41,633 nucleotides of DNA from Scytonema sp. RU_4_4 (GTDB taxonomy: Bacteria; Cyanobacteriota; Cyanobacteriia; Cyanobacteriales; Nostocaceae), in the NCBI GenBank assembly GCA_012031965.1, contig JAAUSC010000041.1, positions 1 to 41,633 of the forward strand, read 5' to 3'. The notes below the pieces were generated by a model. It had not been told where the DNA came from and searched no databases. It saw only the letters and a program-made list of their open reading frames with translations. Every line of letters starts with the position of its first letter. Position 1 is the first letter of the stretch. The position numbers were made by a program, and so were the translations under genes. Of this stretch, positions 33,698-41,633 are shown in pieces.

Positions 33698-35017
33698 CTA
33701 ACCATCTGAATGCATTGCGACGCGCAGTCTTTCAAGATTTTTACGGACAGTGACAGTATTGGGATGATTCGTACCCAAGATTCGCTCACGCATGTTCAAA
33801 GCTTGTAGGTACAAAGGTTCAGCTTCTGCGTATCTTCCTTGGGAATAGTAGAGTCCCGCCAGGTTGTTGAGGCTAGTTGCGACAGAGGGATGTTCATCTC
33901 CCAGCAGGCGTCGCCCTAGTTCCAATGCTTGTTGGTACAAAGGTTCGGCTTCTGTGTATCTTCCTTGGGAACGGTAGAGTCCCGCCAGGTTGTGGAGGCT
34001 ATCAGCGACATTAGGATGTTGTTCTCCCAGCAGGCGTTTACTCAGTTCTAACGCTTGCTGACACAGCGGTTCGGCTTCGCTGTAGCGTCCTTGTGAGTCG
34101 TAAAGATATGCCAGGTTGTTGAGGCTAGTTGCTAAATCCGTCTCTAAACCCAATTCTTTTTGTAGTTCAGCCGCTTTACTCAAATATTTAATTGCCAAAT
34201 CTTGTTCTTTCTTATAATCCTGAGCCTCACTCCGTTCTAACCTTCTTTGATAAATTTGCCCCAACCTTGAATACAAAGTCGCCAAGCTAGCGTCTTTGAC
34301 TCCCCTTTCCTGTTCAATTTTCTCGATTAACTTTTGTAAATCTTCAATCGGCAAGAAGTAGGGGTTATCATCATCGGTGCTAGCTAATTCGTCACTGAAA
34401 GCAAAGCGAATCGGTTCAATCTCTCTACCAGGAACAGCATTCGTTTTTTTACACACAAACCGGAAAACACCATTACGCCAACTCCAAAAATCTGGGGCTT
34501 TCTGACTCAACTCAACAAGAATTTGATGAGTCACCCAAAGGACAATAGCATAAGGAAACTCGCGCAATGCTTCCCGTGTCCACTGCAAGTACCCGAAAAA
34601 TTTCTCCTGTTCAGAACGCTCCTCCCCCAATCTGAGAAAATAAAGTTGCTCAGCACCCGTTACAGTTATCACAGCCGGATTATGCTGACGGAGATATTCT
34701 TCTTTTTCCACCAGTTGGTTAATAGCAGCCTTGAGGCTTGGTTCACCACGCGCCAGTGTGACTCGATAGGAACGGAAGCGGGGTTGTAGTTCAGCTTCGT
34801 AGTGAGAAATAATGCGATCGCGAAAATTAGCATCATCGCAAACCCCTATCAGCAAGTTTAATCCCTGTTCTTTTGCCTCAATACTGACGATTAAATCATC
34901 ATAAGCGTCTTGATTTTCTTCATCATCTAATAATTCTTGAGTTGTCCGAGCAAATTCTGTTTGGCTTTCCTCTTTGTTTACCAAGATAGATTCAGGGTAA
35001 GGTTCGCTAGCTTCCAT
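33698..35017 (-). CDS. TPR protein with STAND-like N-terminal domain, partner of the AAA ATPase
   Basis: 439 residues. Residues about 40-200 look like a nucleotide-binding-fold domain without a P-loop: alternating strands and helices such as LNLLIGVCDDANFRDRIISH, NPAVITVTGAEQLYFLRL and YAIVLWVTHQILVELSQKAP. I read it as a degenerate (inactive) STAND-like module; this is inference. Residues about 255-430 hold kinesin-light-chain-type TPRs of 42 residues: SLNNLAYLYDSQGRYSEAEP and two more near-identical units, ending in LGTNHPNTVTVRKNLERL. The ATG at 35017 lies inside the last codons of the upstream ATPase gene (11-base overlap), so the two are coupled. Together they resemble a two-component sensing or conflict system. 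Confidence 0.75.
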   Translation of the reverse strand: MEASEPYPESILVNKEESQTEFARTTQELLDDEENQDAYDDLIVSIEAKEQGLNLLIGVCDDANFRDRIISHYEAELQPRFRSYRVTLARGEPSLKAAINQLVEKEEYLRQHNPAVITVTGAEQLYFLRLGEERSEQEKFFGYLQWTREALREFPYAIVLWVTHQILVELSQKAPDFWSWRNGVFRFVCKKTNAVPGREIEPIRFAFSDELASTDDDNPYFLPIEDLQKLIEKIEQERGVKDASLATLYSRLGQIYQRRLERSEAQDYKKEQDLAIKYLSKAAELQKELGLETDLATSLNNLAYLYDSQGRYSEAEPLCQQALELSKRLLGEQHPNVADSLHNLAGLYRSQGRYTEAEPLYQQALELGRRLLGDEHPSVATSLNNLAGLYYSQGRYAEAEPLYLQALNMRERILGTNHPNTVTVRKNLERLRVAMHSDG

Positions 35018-36299
35018 CGATTAACCCCCGCCTTCTCAAAGTTTCTACAACAACCGGGTGAACATCGTACCAAGGCTCATCATTACGATATTCCAGCACA
35101 TACAAACCATGTAGCAAATCTAAGAACTCTGGTTGTTTTGGGTCATCCGGCATAAAGTTTTGATAAGTATTTTGCAAAATCTCATAATCTATTTTGCCTA
35201 AGCGAATCGCAAAGTCATTACGTATTTTAGTCACTGCTTGTTCTAGAACACTGTCATCAATAATGACTTTTTCACCTGTTCCTCGCCTGATTAACCTTAA
35301 ACAAATTCGACAACATTCATTGGCAATTCTAATTAACTCTCGCAACACTCCACCACTTGTGATAACTATCTTTTCAGCAGTATGAGTTTCAATTAAATCA
35401 GAAGCAAGCCGCTTCTCTAAAATCTCACACAAAACATCTGTAGCTTCCTGACGTGGTAGAGAATCAGGCAAACGGTTTTTGCCTTTTTCAAATATTTTTA
35501 ATACAGGCATTACCACAATTTGATTGTTTGTTTCTGTGGCAATGAGTGTGCTGAGAAAAGTTTCGCGGATAATAGCTATTGGTATGGTATAGATTATCCG
35601 GATATTAGGTTGGCACAGAGCCTTGATATTATCTTGATAAATTTCATTAACTTTTGCTAAATCAAGTTTATCTAAATCATCAATAATAACTAAAATCTCT
35701 TTCTTTGATGCTAATTGAATCAAAGCAGCTATTTCATTAATTCTCGCAACTAAATCTGATAATTTTCGTTCAAATTCTTGCTTGATTTCATACCTAATGG
35801 TAGAATCTACTTTCAATTTTGTACTAATTAATTTGAAAAAATCAAAGCCTGTTGAAGCTTCTCCTTGAAACTTTGTTTCTTCAGTACGAGTGCGCTTAGC
35901 AAACCACTTATAAAGAGGTTCTTTAGTCGATTGAGGAATTTCTACTCGGCTTGCTTCCGCCTCAGACATTAAGTTGAGTGCGATCGCAAACAAAATGTTG
36001 ATATGATTAACATCCGACATCTCTATTGTGTCGGCGATGGAGAAGGAAACTACAAAATAGCGGTTATGTAATCGCCTGCTAAATTCAGCTAACAAAGTGG
36101 ACTTACCACACCCACGATGTCCCGTAAAGATAATCTTGCCATCAGCACTAGGGCTATCTTCAACTAATTGCTCTAATTCTTCAATAATTTCGCCACCGTA
36201 ATCAACTCTGAATCTGGACAAGTCGTTTGGTTCTATAAGTGGCAAAAGTTCCAAATTTCTATATGCTTCCTGAAAAAACTTTAATAATTCTTCAGACAT
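35007..36299 (-). CDS. P-loop AAA ATPase, partner of the TPR protein
   Basis: 430-residue ATPase, soluble. Walker A GHRGCGKST (60-68), Walker B EILVIIDDLDKL (201-212) and a sensor-1-like segment NIRIIYTIPIA (about 232). After the core, a helical lid and a C-terminal winged-helix-like region (FAIRLGKIDYEILQNTYQNF ... LLHGLYVLEYRNDEPWYDVHP VVVETLRRRGLI), an arrangement seen in ORC/STAND-like and KAP-like ATPases. No membrane segment. ATG at 36299; frame intact. It overlaps the TPR gene by 11 bases. It carries GC- and HIP1-poor AT-rich DNA relative to ndhCKJ next door, suggesting an accessory module. Specific function unknown. Confidence 0.8.
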   Translation of the reverse strand: MSEELLKFFQEAYRNLELLPLIEPNDLSRFRVDYGGEIIEELEQLVEDSPSADGKIIFTGHRGCGKSTLLAEFSRRLHNRYFVVSFSIADTIEMSDVNHINILFAIALNLMSEAEASRVEIPQSTKEPLYKWFAKRTRTEETKFQGEASTGFDFFKLISTKLKVDSTIRYEIKQEFERKLSDLVARINEIAALIQLASKKEILVIIDDLDKLDLAKVNEIYQDNIKALCQPNIRIIYTIPIAIIRETFLSTLIATETNNQIVVMPVLKIFEKGKNRLPDSLPRQEATDVLCEILEKRLASDLIETHTAEKIVITSGGVLRELIRIANECCRICLRLIRRGTGEKVIIDDSVLEQAVTKIRNDFAIRLGKIDYEILQNTYQNFMPDDPKQPEFLDLLHGLYVLEYRNDEPWYDVHPVVVETLRRRGLIDGS

Positions 36300-36402
36300 T
36301 AGATTTCATTATATGACGTGCTAATCATGATCTATCATCGCGCATCCCTACCAGAGAAAACAGAAGATTTAGCGCCTCACCTTTGCGTCTCTGTTGCGAA
36401 AC

Positions 36403-36443
36403 AAAAAACAAACCCCTCTTCGACGACAAATCGCAAAGAGGGG
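36403..36443 (-). terminator. Rho-independent terminator of ndhCKJ
   Basis: On the minus strand CCCCTCTT (revcomp of 36436-36443) and AAGAGGGG (revcomp of 36413-36420) form a stem followed by a T-rich run (36403-36412). It lies 22 bases after the ndhJ stop. Confidence 0.75.
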
Positions 36444-36465
36444 CTAAGGATAAGATACGCTTGCT

Positions 36466-37002
36466 CTAATAAGCGTCCTGCAACTCATAGAAATCAGGCG
36501 ACACGTAATCCTTACGCAAGGGCCAACCTACCCAATCTTCTGGCATTAAAATCCGCTTCAGGTCTGGGTGTCCTTCGTAGACAATGCCGTACATATCGTA
36601 GGACTCGCGTTCTTGCCAATCTGCTGTCTTCCAAATCCAGTACACAGATGGGATTCTGGGATTTTCCCGTGGTAGGAATACTTTGAGACGCACTTCCTCA
36701 GGATGGTCAGCATTATCACTGACTTTAATCAAGTGATACATACTCACCAACTCCTGTCCAGGTCCCAAATCAATCCCGCCTTGACACTGGAGGTAATTAA
36801 ACCCGTAAGCATATAGTGCAGTACAGGTTGGGAGCAGGAAATCTACCTCGACTTTAATAACCTCTACACCAGCGTGATCAGCTTCTAGAGACTCATGGTC
36901 AAAGCCATTTTCTGATAACCACAGGGAAACTACACCTGCTTTGACCAGTGACTTTTCCTCTGCTGGTACTGGTTTCGATTCTTCTTTTGATTCTTCAGCC
37001 AC
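36466..37002 (-). CDS. ndhJ: NDH-1 subunit J
   Basis: 178-residue NdhJ, the 30-kDa/Nqo5-type subunit in the hydrophilic connecting arm of the cyanobacterial NDH-1 complex, which carries out cyclic electron flow and respiration on the thylakoid membrane. Visible signature: [20 protein letters not shown] followed by [14 protein letters not shown], and the middle [14 protein letters not shown]. It overlaps ndhK by 8 bases and is the last gene of ndhC-ndhK-ndhJ, followed by a hairpin terminator. The Lys/Glu-rich N-terminal 20 residues are variable among species. Frame and length normal. Confidence 0.93.
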   Translation of the reverse strand: MAEESKEESKPVPAEEKSLVKAGVVSLWLSENGFDHESLEADHAGVEVIKVEVDFLLPTCTALYAYGFNYLQCQGGIDLGPGQELVSMYHLIKVSDNADHPEEVRLKVFLPRENPRIPSVYWIWKTADWQERESYDMYGIVYEGHPDLKRILMPEDWVGWPLRKDYVSPDFYELQDAY

Positions 37003-37732
37003 GGTTGATTTCCTCCTTTTGTACCTTTTGAGTCAAAAGAGCAGGTGGGACGGGTAAACCGATCGCCTCAGTCAATTCCTTCGGTGGCGTGACGCGAGAC
37101 TCAGAGCGCAAATACTGACCAGTGTTGATTTGCTCTGTAGGCTTGAGGCTGTGAGTTGTGCTGTAGTAGCGGTGGGTTTGTGTCATCCGACTCCGCTCCT
37201 GCATCGAATCATTTGCGATCTTCTTCCGCAGCTTAATAATTGCGTCAATAATTGCTTCTGGACGTGGCGGACAACCTGGTAAGTAAACGTCCACTGGAAT
37301 CAGTTTATCGACTCCGCGTACAGCTGAAGGGGAATCCACGCTAAACATACCGCCAGTAATCGTGCAAGCACCCATCGCAATCACGTACTTTGGTTCTGGC
37401 ATTTGCTCATAAAGACGCACAAGCTGAGGTGCCATCTTCATGGTGATTGTGCCTGCGGTAATAATTAAATCAGCTTGACGGGGGCTGGAACGGGGAATCA
37501 GACCAAAGCGGTCAAAGTCAAATCGGGAACCAATCAAAGCTGCAAACTCAATAAAGCAGCAAGCGGTACCAAACAGCATGGGCCAAAGGCTAGAAAGCCG
37601 CACCCAGTTGTAGAGGTCATCAACCGTCGTTAGGATAACGTTTTCGGACAAATCTTGGGTTACTGCAGGACGCTCAATCGGGTTGAGAATGCGTTCTTTT
37701 TGCTGCTGCTCTATGTTAGTATCTAAGACCAT
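36995..37732 (-). CDS. ndhK: NDH-1 subunit K
   Basis: 245-residue NdhK (Nqo6/PSST-type), carrying the N2 [4Fe-4S] cluster next to the plastoquinone site of NDH-1. Cluster cysteines are visible in [28 protein letters not shown] and [17 protein letters not shown], and the [20 protein letters not shown] segment is intact. The C-terminal 50 residues (after KLRKKI) form the variable cyanobacterial extension. It overlaps ndhC by 10 bases and ndhJ by 8, the canonical translationally coupled operon. ATG at 37732. Confidence 0.95.
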   Translation of the reverse strand: MVLDTNIEQQQKERILNPIERPAVTQDLSENVILTTVDDLYNWVRLSSLWPMLFGTACCFIEFAALIGSRFDFDRFGLIPRSSPRQADLIITAGTITMKMAPQLVRLYEQMPEPKYVIAMGACTITGGMFSVDSPSAVRGVDKLIPVDVYLPGCPPRPEAIIDAIIKLRKKIANDSMQERSRMTQTHRYYSTTHSLKPTEQINTGQYLRSESRVTPPKELTEAIGLPVPPALLTQKVQKEEINRG

Positions 37733-38085
37733 TCCAAAGCTCCTTTACGCCATGCGTATACTAGGGCAACGACAAGAATTGCGATAAAAATTAGCGCTTC
37801 AATAAATGCCAATAGCCCAAGACGGTGGAAAGCAACCGCCCAAGGATACAAAAATACAGTCTCTACGTCAAAGATGACGAAGATCAGCGCGAACATATAG
37901 TAGCGGATGTTGAACTGAATCCATGCTCCACCAATGGGTTCCATGCCGGATTCATATGTGGTGCGCCGTTCTGGGTTGCGACCGCTGGGTCGCAGGAGCT
38001 TGGACGCTGATAGAGCGAGGGCAGGAACTAGGCTACAGATAAATAGAAAGCCTAGAAAGTACTCGTAACCGCTGAGAACAAACAC
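37723..38085 (-). CDS. ndhC: NDH-1 subunit 3
   Basis: 120-residue NdhC (Nqo7-type) with three transmembrane helices: [40 protein letters not shown] and [20 protein letters not shown]. The conserved loop [24 protein letters not shown] is intact and the FDVE acidic residue is present. First gene of ndhCKJ; 196 bases upstream of it and the divergent rubA gene hold both promoters. ATG at 38085; length exactly as in relatives. Confidence 0.95.
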   Translation of the reverse strand: MFVLSGYEYFLGFLFICSLVPALALSASKLLRPSGRNPERRTTYESGMEPIGGAWIQFNIRYYMFALIFVIFDVETVFLYPWAVAFHRLGLLAFIEALIFIAILVVALVYAWRKGALEWS

Positions 38086-38281
38086 AATGAGTTTCTACCG
38101 CTTTATGGTGCTAACAAGTTTGTAACTTTCTTTTACATTATATCTTTTTGACTTTTTTGAGTCCCAAGAAACAGAACTGGAGATGATTTGATTCGTTTTT
38201 GCTCAAGATAGAAAAACCTTAGAGTTATGTCATAATTTTTAACGTATATTTAAGATTTGCCTCTCACCAACGCCCATAGCC

Positions 38282-38617
38282 ATGAGCGAACAAACTGTTG
38301 CGACAACCGCCCCAGACCGCTACGAGTGCCGTTCTTGCGGTTACGTTTACGAACCCCAGAAAGGGGACAACAAGGATGACATTGCCCCAGAGACAGCCTT
38401 TGCGGAAATACCTTCTACTTGGCGCTGTCCAGTTTGCGGTGCAAAAAAGAGTGCTTTTACGAACATTGGTCCTGCTGGCAAAGCATCTGGCTTTGAAGAA
38501 AATCTGAGCTTTGGTTTAGGTGTGAATACCCTCACACCAGGGCAGAAAAATCTTTTGATTTTTGGGGCTTTGGCTCTTGCCTTTTTGTTTTTTATAAGTC
38601 TCTACGGCTTACGATAA
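38282..38617 (+). CDS. rubA: Membrane-anchored rubredoxin
   Basis: 111-residue rubredoxin with a C-terminal membrane helix, required for PSII (and PSI) assembly in cyanobacteria and chloroplasts. Fe ligands as two CxxC knuckles: YECRSCGYVYEP and WRCPVCGAKKSAF (Cys16, Cys19, Cys49, Cys52), then a linker and TM helix NLLIFGALALAFLFFISLYG. Length is typical. It begins the conserved rubA-ycf48-psbEFLJ cluster, 87 bases before ycf48. ATG at 38282. Confidence 0.94.
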   Translation: MSEQTVATTAPDRYECRSCGYVYEPQKGDNKDDIAPETAFAEIPSTWRCPVCGAKKSAFTNIGPAGKASGFEENLSFGLGVNTLTPGQKNLLIFGALALAFLFFISLYGLR

Positions 38618-38704
38618 GATGCACTTTTAACGGGGTGGGCATACCCTCCTGACATCAAACCCATACACAAATTCACAAATTCACAAGAAAACTAACAGAT
38701 ACAG

Positions 38705-39727
38705 ATGCTTCCAATTGTGAAAATTTACCAACGAATACTCGCTTTGTTCGTGGTCATCCTGATGTGTGTTGGTTGTAGTAATGTCCCTTCGACTAGCTAC
38801 AATCCTTGGGAAGTTATTGCTATCCCAACAGATGCCAAACTACTGGATATTGCCTTTACAGATGACCCCCAGCATGGGTTCTTAGTCGGTAGCAATGCCA
38901 CTCTTTTGGAAACAAAAGACGGTGGTGCAACTTGGCAGCCTCTGGAATTAAAACTGGATGACCAAAGGTATCGTTTTAACACTATCAGTTTTGTCGGTAA
39001 AGAAGGGTGGATTGCTGGAGAACCTTCTCTACTTTTGCACAGCACTGATGAAGGTCTTTCCTGGTCGCGTATTCCCCTAAGCGAAAAGTTACCAGGTAAC
39101 CCCGTAAGTATCTTGGCACAGGGACAAAACACAGCTGAGATAGCGACAGATGTAGGAGCGATCTACAGAACCACAGACGGCGGTCAAAACTGGAAAGGGC
39201 AGGTAGAACAAGCTGTTGGTGTGGTTCGGAACATAGAACGTTCCCCTGAAGGCAAATATGTTGCTGTTTCTGCAAAGGGTAACTTCTACTCAACTTGGGA
39301 ACCCGGATTAAATGCTTGGGTACCCCATAACCGGAATAGTTCCCGACGGGTAGAAAATATGGGCTTTACCGAAAGTGGACAAATGTGGATGTTAGCACGG
39401 GGTGGACAGATACAATTTAGCGACTTAGCTAACCCAGAACAATGGTTAGAAGTTCAATATCCAGAGTTGTCTACCAGTTGGGGCTTACTAGATTTGGCTT
39501 ATCGCACACCTGATGAAATTTGGATCAGTGGCGGTAGCGGTAATTTGCTGCGGAGTTCCGATGGTGGGAAAACCTGGGAAAAAGACCGTGACGTTGAAGA
39601 TGTTCCCGCTAATTTTTACAAAATTGTTTTTCTGAGCCCAGAAAAGGGATTTGTGATTGGCGATCGCGGTGTTTTACTCAAATACAATCCCAGTATTGCA
39701 GCTGCTACCAAGTCAGAAGCCGCTTAA
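38705..39727 (+). CDS. ycf48: Photosystem II assembly factor Ycf48 (HCF136)
   Basis: 340-residue lumenal lipoprotein that binds newly made D1 and helps assemble the PSII reaction centre. N-terminal lipobox with hydrophobic run LFVVILMCVGC (Cys at about 24), then a seven-bladed beta-propeller with repeated Asp-box-like units: ETKDGGATWQPL, HSTDEGLSWSRIP, RTTDGGQNWKGQ and RSSDGGKTWEKD. Length normal, frame intact. It sits 116 bases before psbE, as in most cyanobacteria. Confidence 0.95.
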   Translation: MLPIVKIYQRILALFVVILMCVGCSNVPSTSYNPWEVIAIPTDAKLLDIAFTDDPQHGFLVGSNATLLETKDGGATWQPLELKLDDQRYRFNTISFVGKEGWIAGEPSLLLHSTDEGLSWSRIPLSEKLPGNPVSILAQGQNTAEIATDVGAIYRTTDGGQNWKGQVEQAVGVVRNIERSPEGKYVAVSAKGNFYSTWEPGLNAWVPHNRNSSRRVENMGFTESGQMWMLARGGQIQFSDLANPEQWLEVQYPELSTSWGLLDLAYRTPDEIWISGGSGNLLRSSDGGKTWEKDRDVEDVPANFYKIVFLSPEKGFVIGDRGVLLKYNPSIAAATKSEAA

Positions 39728-39843
39728 GTATTCATCCTTATTTCTCTTGAAAGAATCTGAGAAAGAAGTTACGACCTGTAACTCTTTCTTAACTTTGTAG
39801 GATAATGATCTCAATAACAATCTTTGTGAAGGTAGGGATATAA

Positions 39844-40095
39844 ATGTCAGGTACTACTGGAGAACGTCCATTTTCGGATATTATCACGAGCGTTCGTTAC
39901 TGGGTGATCCATAGCATCACCATTCCTGCACTGTTTATTGCGGGTTGGTTATTTGTCAGCACTGGCTTGGCATACGATGTATTTGGTACACCTCGCCCTA
40001 ATGAGTATTACACACAAACACGGCAAGAATTGCCAATTGTGAATAATCGTTTTGAAGCAAAACAACAAGTACAACAGTTTAGTAACACAAAGTAG
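39844..40095 (+). CDS. psbE: Cytochrome b559 subunit alpha
   Basis: 83-residue PsbE, which with PsbF forms the haem protein cytochrome b559 in the PSII core. The haem-ligand His is in [15 protein letters not shown], followed by a single TM helix [16 protein letters not shown] and [14 protein letters not shown]. First of psbE-psbF-psbL-psbJ. ATG at 39844 with AGG(T)AGGG a few bases earlier. Length exactly normal. Confidence 0.97.
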   Translation: MSGTTGERPFSDIITSVRYWVIHSITIPALFIAGWLFVSTGLAYDVFGTPRPNEYYTQTRQELPIVNNRFEAKQQVQQFSNTK

Positions 40096-40104
40096 TTTGA
40101 AATC

Positions 40105-40242
40105 ATGACTAGCGGAAATAACGTCAATCAACCAATTACCTATCCAATTTTTACAGTCAGATGGCTGGCAGTTCACACTCTAGCTGTTCCAACCATATTC
40201 TTTTTGGGCGCGATCGCTGCAATGCAATTTATTCAACGTTAG
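40105..40242 (+). CDS. psbF: Cytochrome b559 subunit beta
   Basis: 45-residue PsbF. The frame reads [20 protein letters not shown] then [13 protein letters not shown]; the haem His is in AVHTLAVP. It supplies the second axial ligand with PsbE. Starts 9 bases after the psbE stop; ATG at 40105. Confidence 0.95.
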   Translation: MTSGNNVNQPITYPIFTVRWLAVHTLAVPTIFFLGAIAAMQFIQR

Positions 40243-40251
40243 GAGAGAACC

Positions 40252-40371
40252 ATGGAAAGAACCCCCAATTCTAATAATCAGCCAGTTGAACTGAACCGAA
40301 CTTCTCTTTACCTGGGACTGCTACTGATTTTCGTTCTAGGTATTCTGTTTTCCAGTTACTTCTTTAACTAA
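40252..40371 (+). CDS. psbL: Photosystem II protein L
   Basis: 39-residue PsbL, single-helix subunit at the PSII dimer interface, needed for QA function. Reads [20 protein letters not shown], then [26 protein letters not shown] lies just before the ATG at 40252. Starts 9 bases after psbF. Confidence 0.94.
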   Translation: MERTPNSNNQPVELNRTSLYLGLLLIFVLGILFSSYFFN

Positions 40372-40449
40372 CTGGAATAACGGCTATTGAGCCATGTTTA
40401 TTTTTTAACTTTGTCACTAATTTTTTGAGCGAAGAGAGGAGAAAAAGCA

Positions 40450-40569
40450 GTGTCTGGAAGTGGTAGAATTCCCTTGTGGGTAGTTGCGACAATCGCAGGC
40501 TTAGGCGTTATTACCGTTGTAGGTATTTTCTTTTATGGAGCCTACGCTGGACTCGGTGCTCCAATGTAA
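40450..40569 (+). CDS. psbJ: Photosystem II protein J
   Basis: 39-residue PsbJ, single-helix PSII subunit near cytochrome b559 involved in plastoquinone exchange and assembly. GTG start at 40450, preceded by GAGGAG; the frame reads [20 protein letters not shown], then [18 protein letters not shown]. Last gene of psbEFLJ, 78 bases after psbL. Too short for a simple frame scan. Confidence 0.93.
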   Translation: MSGSGRIPLWVVATIAGLGVITVVGIFFYGAYAGLGAPM

Positions 40570-40572
40570 GTA

Positions 40573-40625
40573 AACAGTTACCAGTTATCAAGCAACTGAT
40601 AATTGTTAACTGATAACTGATAATT
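40573..40625. repeat. CAGTTATCAG/GATAACTG repeats after psbJ
   Basis: Inverted copies of ACCAGTTATCA and TGATAACTGATAA. Same family as the repeats at 31.1 and 31.8 kb. Confidence 0.55.
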
Positions 40626-40659
40626 GATTGAAGAATCGTTTAGAAATCATCAGCATAAA

Positions 40660-40698
40660 GAAGCCGCCCGTCTTGTCGAGATGGGCGGTTAATTTTTA
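40660..40698. terminator. Bidirectional terminator between psbJ and psaI
   Basis: CCGCCC (40664-40669) pairs with GGGCGG (40683-40688), with TCT/AGA extending the stem; followed by AATTTTT on the plus strand. It serves psbEFLJ and the convergent psaI. Confidence 0.78.
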
Positions 40699-40721
40699 AA
40701 TGATTAAGTCGGTTGATGAAT

Positions 40722-40868
40722 TTAGCTAATATCGTCGCTTTCCATGTATTGCAACATAAACGCAAATGTTACGATTGGAAGAACCCAACCAATGACCGGG
40801 ACGAAGATGGAAGACACATATGAGGCTGCGTACATGAAGATGTGAGGCAAAAATGAAGCTGTGTACAT
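40722..40868 (-). CDS. psaI: Photosystem I subunit VIII
   Basis: 48-residue single-helix PSI subunit, read on the minus strand from ATG 40868: MYTASFLPHIFMYAASYVSS, then IFVPVIGWVLPIVTFAFMLQ and YMESDDIS. The block FVPVIGWV.PI.TF.F and the acidic end YxExxD are PsaI-like (PsaI stabilises PsaL in PSI trimers/tetramers). It is alone here, convergent with psbEFLJ; in many cyanobacteria psaI is next to psaL. AGGAATC precedes the start. Confidence is moderate-high because the protein is so short. Confidence 0.8.
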   Translation of the reverse strand: MYTASFLPHIFMYAASYVSSIFVPVIGWVLPIVTFAFMLQYMESDDIS

Positions 40869-40978
40869 AAGATTCCTATTAAATCAAACAACAATTCAAA
40901 ATGAGCTTACTGCAAATCTTGCTTGATTTTTCAAATTCTAAAGATTTTTAACACAGCACCGTTCAAAACAAGGATTAT

Positions 40979-41633
40979 TCAAATACCGAAAAATTCGTCT
41001 AGCTGCAAGGTGGGTAAACCCGGAGGAATCACAGTCCGCTCGATAGAGACTTTGTGGCTTTCTTGCTGAGTCACTGTGTCCACGGCGATCGCCTCCAAGC
41101 GAATTTCCAAACACCCAAAAGGAACGAGCAGATGAGTCACTTCTTCCAAACCTCCAGAAGTGTTGGGTAGTAAATTTGTCAACCAACGTGGATCATCTAT
41201 CAACCAACGAGTTTGGCAATCTTCAACCCATAACTTCACAACCAGTTGAGGACTCGCTGACGCTAACTGCACGCGTATCCTAACAGATTTCCCAGAGATA
41301 AATTCACCTGGTGGCAAATGTAGTTGCGGAACTGGTAACGGCTCCGTGATTTTTGCAATGACAGGTGAACCAACAGAGACATCTGATACTGATTCTTCTT
41401 GTTTGGAAGGTTGATTTTTGAAAGTCTCAGCTTCAGCTTCATCAAAGCTATCATCGACAACAATTTCCTGTAACAACCCAGAGAAGAGGAGGGGAGGATG
41501 AGGGGATGGGTGGGGTCCCCTCTGGGGAACTCGGGGCCCCCACGGAGTGGGGATTAGGGGCGAAAGGGGCAGGGGGGATGGGGGAAGAGGTTTGTTCCAT
41601 AATTCTTTGTATCTCCGTTGTCCCCTAGCCCCT
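40979..41633 (-). CDS. C-terminal part of an unrecognised protein, running off the window
   Basis: The frame is open from 40979 to the right edge, so the 5' end of the gene lies outside. The last 165 residues contain a beta-sandwich-like segment: LHLPPGEFISGKSVRIRVQL, VVKLWVEDCQTRWLIDDPRW, HLLVPFGCLEIRLEAIAV and a C-terminal LPTLQLDEFFGI. I do not recognise the family. Upstream of it, at 41490-41600, the coding sequence passes through a proline-rich, GC-skewed low-complexity stretch unlike the rest, probably a repeat insertion that stayed in frame. If that stretch is not coding, the protein would start at the TTG at 41476. Confidence 0.55.
   Translation of the reverse strand, partial: GARGQRRYKELWNKPLPPSPLPLSPLIPTPWGPRVPQRGPHPSPHPPLLFSGLLQEIVVDDSFDEAEAETFKNQPSKQEESVSDVSVGSPVIAKITEPLPVPQLHLPPGEFISGKSVRIRVQLASASPQLVVKLWVEDCQTRWLIDDPRWLTNLLPNTSGGLEEVTHLLVPFGCLEIRLEAIAVDTVTQQESHKVSIERTVIPPGLPTLQLDEFFGI
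41485..41600. repeat. G-rich low-complexity tract
   Basis: Purine-rich runs such as GAGGAGGGGAGGATGAGGGG on the plus strand, with GGGGTCCCCTCTGGGGAACT nearby. Resembles degenerate intergenic repeats of filamentous cyanobacteria, here overlapping an open frame on the minus strand. Confidence 0.5.

Noticed and set aside
36318-36686. Plus-strand frame of 122 codons
   Set aside because: Covers the ndhJ terminator and the ndhJ 3' half in antisense; no coding character.

Overview
The window comes from a filamentous, probably heterocyst-forming (Nostocales-type) cyanobacterium. It carries the photosystem II operon psbE-psbF-psbL-psbJ preceded by rubredoxin and ycf48, psaI, plastid-type ndhC-ndhK-ndhJ, the NDH assembly factor CRR6, an allophycocyanin alpha paralogue, orange carotenoid protein (OCP) sequences and frequent GCGATCGC (HIP1) octamers. 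Intergenic DNA is rich in short palindromic and heptamer-like repeats, as is typical of that order. I cannot name a genus from sequence alone.

Layout. 0.3-3.4 kb: amidohydrolase, a DUF433/DUF5615-type toxin-antitoxin pair, CRR6 and an unknown gene. 3.4-12 kb, almost all on the minus strand: a light/stress block read in the order delta-9-type desaturase, a frameshifted DUF4833-like gene, an unknown gene, a sterol-desaturase-family hydroxylase, a broken OCP, a small conserved gene, a truncated ECF sigma gene with a fasciclin remnant, and the three-gene set [2Fe-2S] ferredoxin - FtsH lacking Walker A - ApcA-like protein. 12.4-14.3 kb: a NACHT-family NTPase reduced to a pseudogene. 14.4-16 kb: gmhB and a family 9 glycosyltransferase. 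16-17.1 kb: an IS605-type tnpB element with a decayed nuclease. 17.3-26.6 kb: housekeeping genes scpB, DUF760, HtrA-type protease, LysM/M23 peptidase, ispG and a C-terminal processing protease, interrupted by three broken genes (isochorismatase, a small conserved protein, HNH endonuclease). 27-36.3 kb: Uma2, EF-G-like GTPase, TPR lipoprotein-like protein, PsiE, a small helical protein, an Rpn-type protein with a tandemly duplicated tail, and a two-gene AAA ATPase/TPR module. 36.4-40.9 kb: ndhCKJ, rubA, ycf48, psbEFLJ, psaI. The last gene runs off the right edge.

How the genes relate. rubA-ycf48-psbEFLJ is the conserved PSII assembly cluster: RubA and Ycf48 act in reaction-centre assembly and PsbE/F form cytochrome b559. 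ndhCKJ and CRR6 both serve the NDH-1 complex. The 4-12 kb block gathers high-light and membrane functions (OCP photoprotection, phycobilisome core, FtsH quality control, fatty acid desaturation), but several of its members are broken.

The most striking theme is gene breakage by small events. A 105-bp TA-flanked MITE splits OCP exactly between its two domains. A 27-bp palindromic repeat placed in a HIP1 site puts a stop codon into the NACHT gene. A repeat block of about 175 bp interrupts a small gene. An in-frame deletion removes the P-loop of FtsH while leaving its protease site intact, and that FtsH is translationally coupled to an allophycocyanin paralogue. No tRNA, rRNA or CRISPR array was seen.
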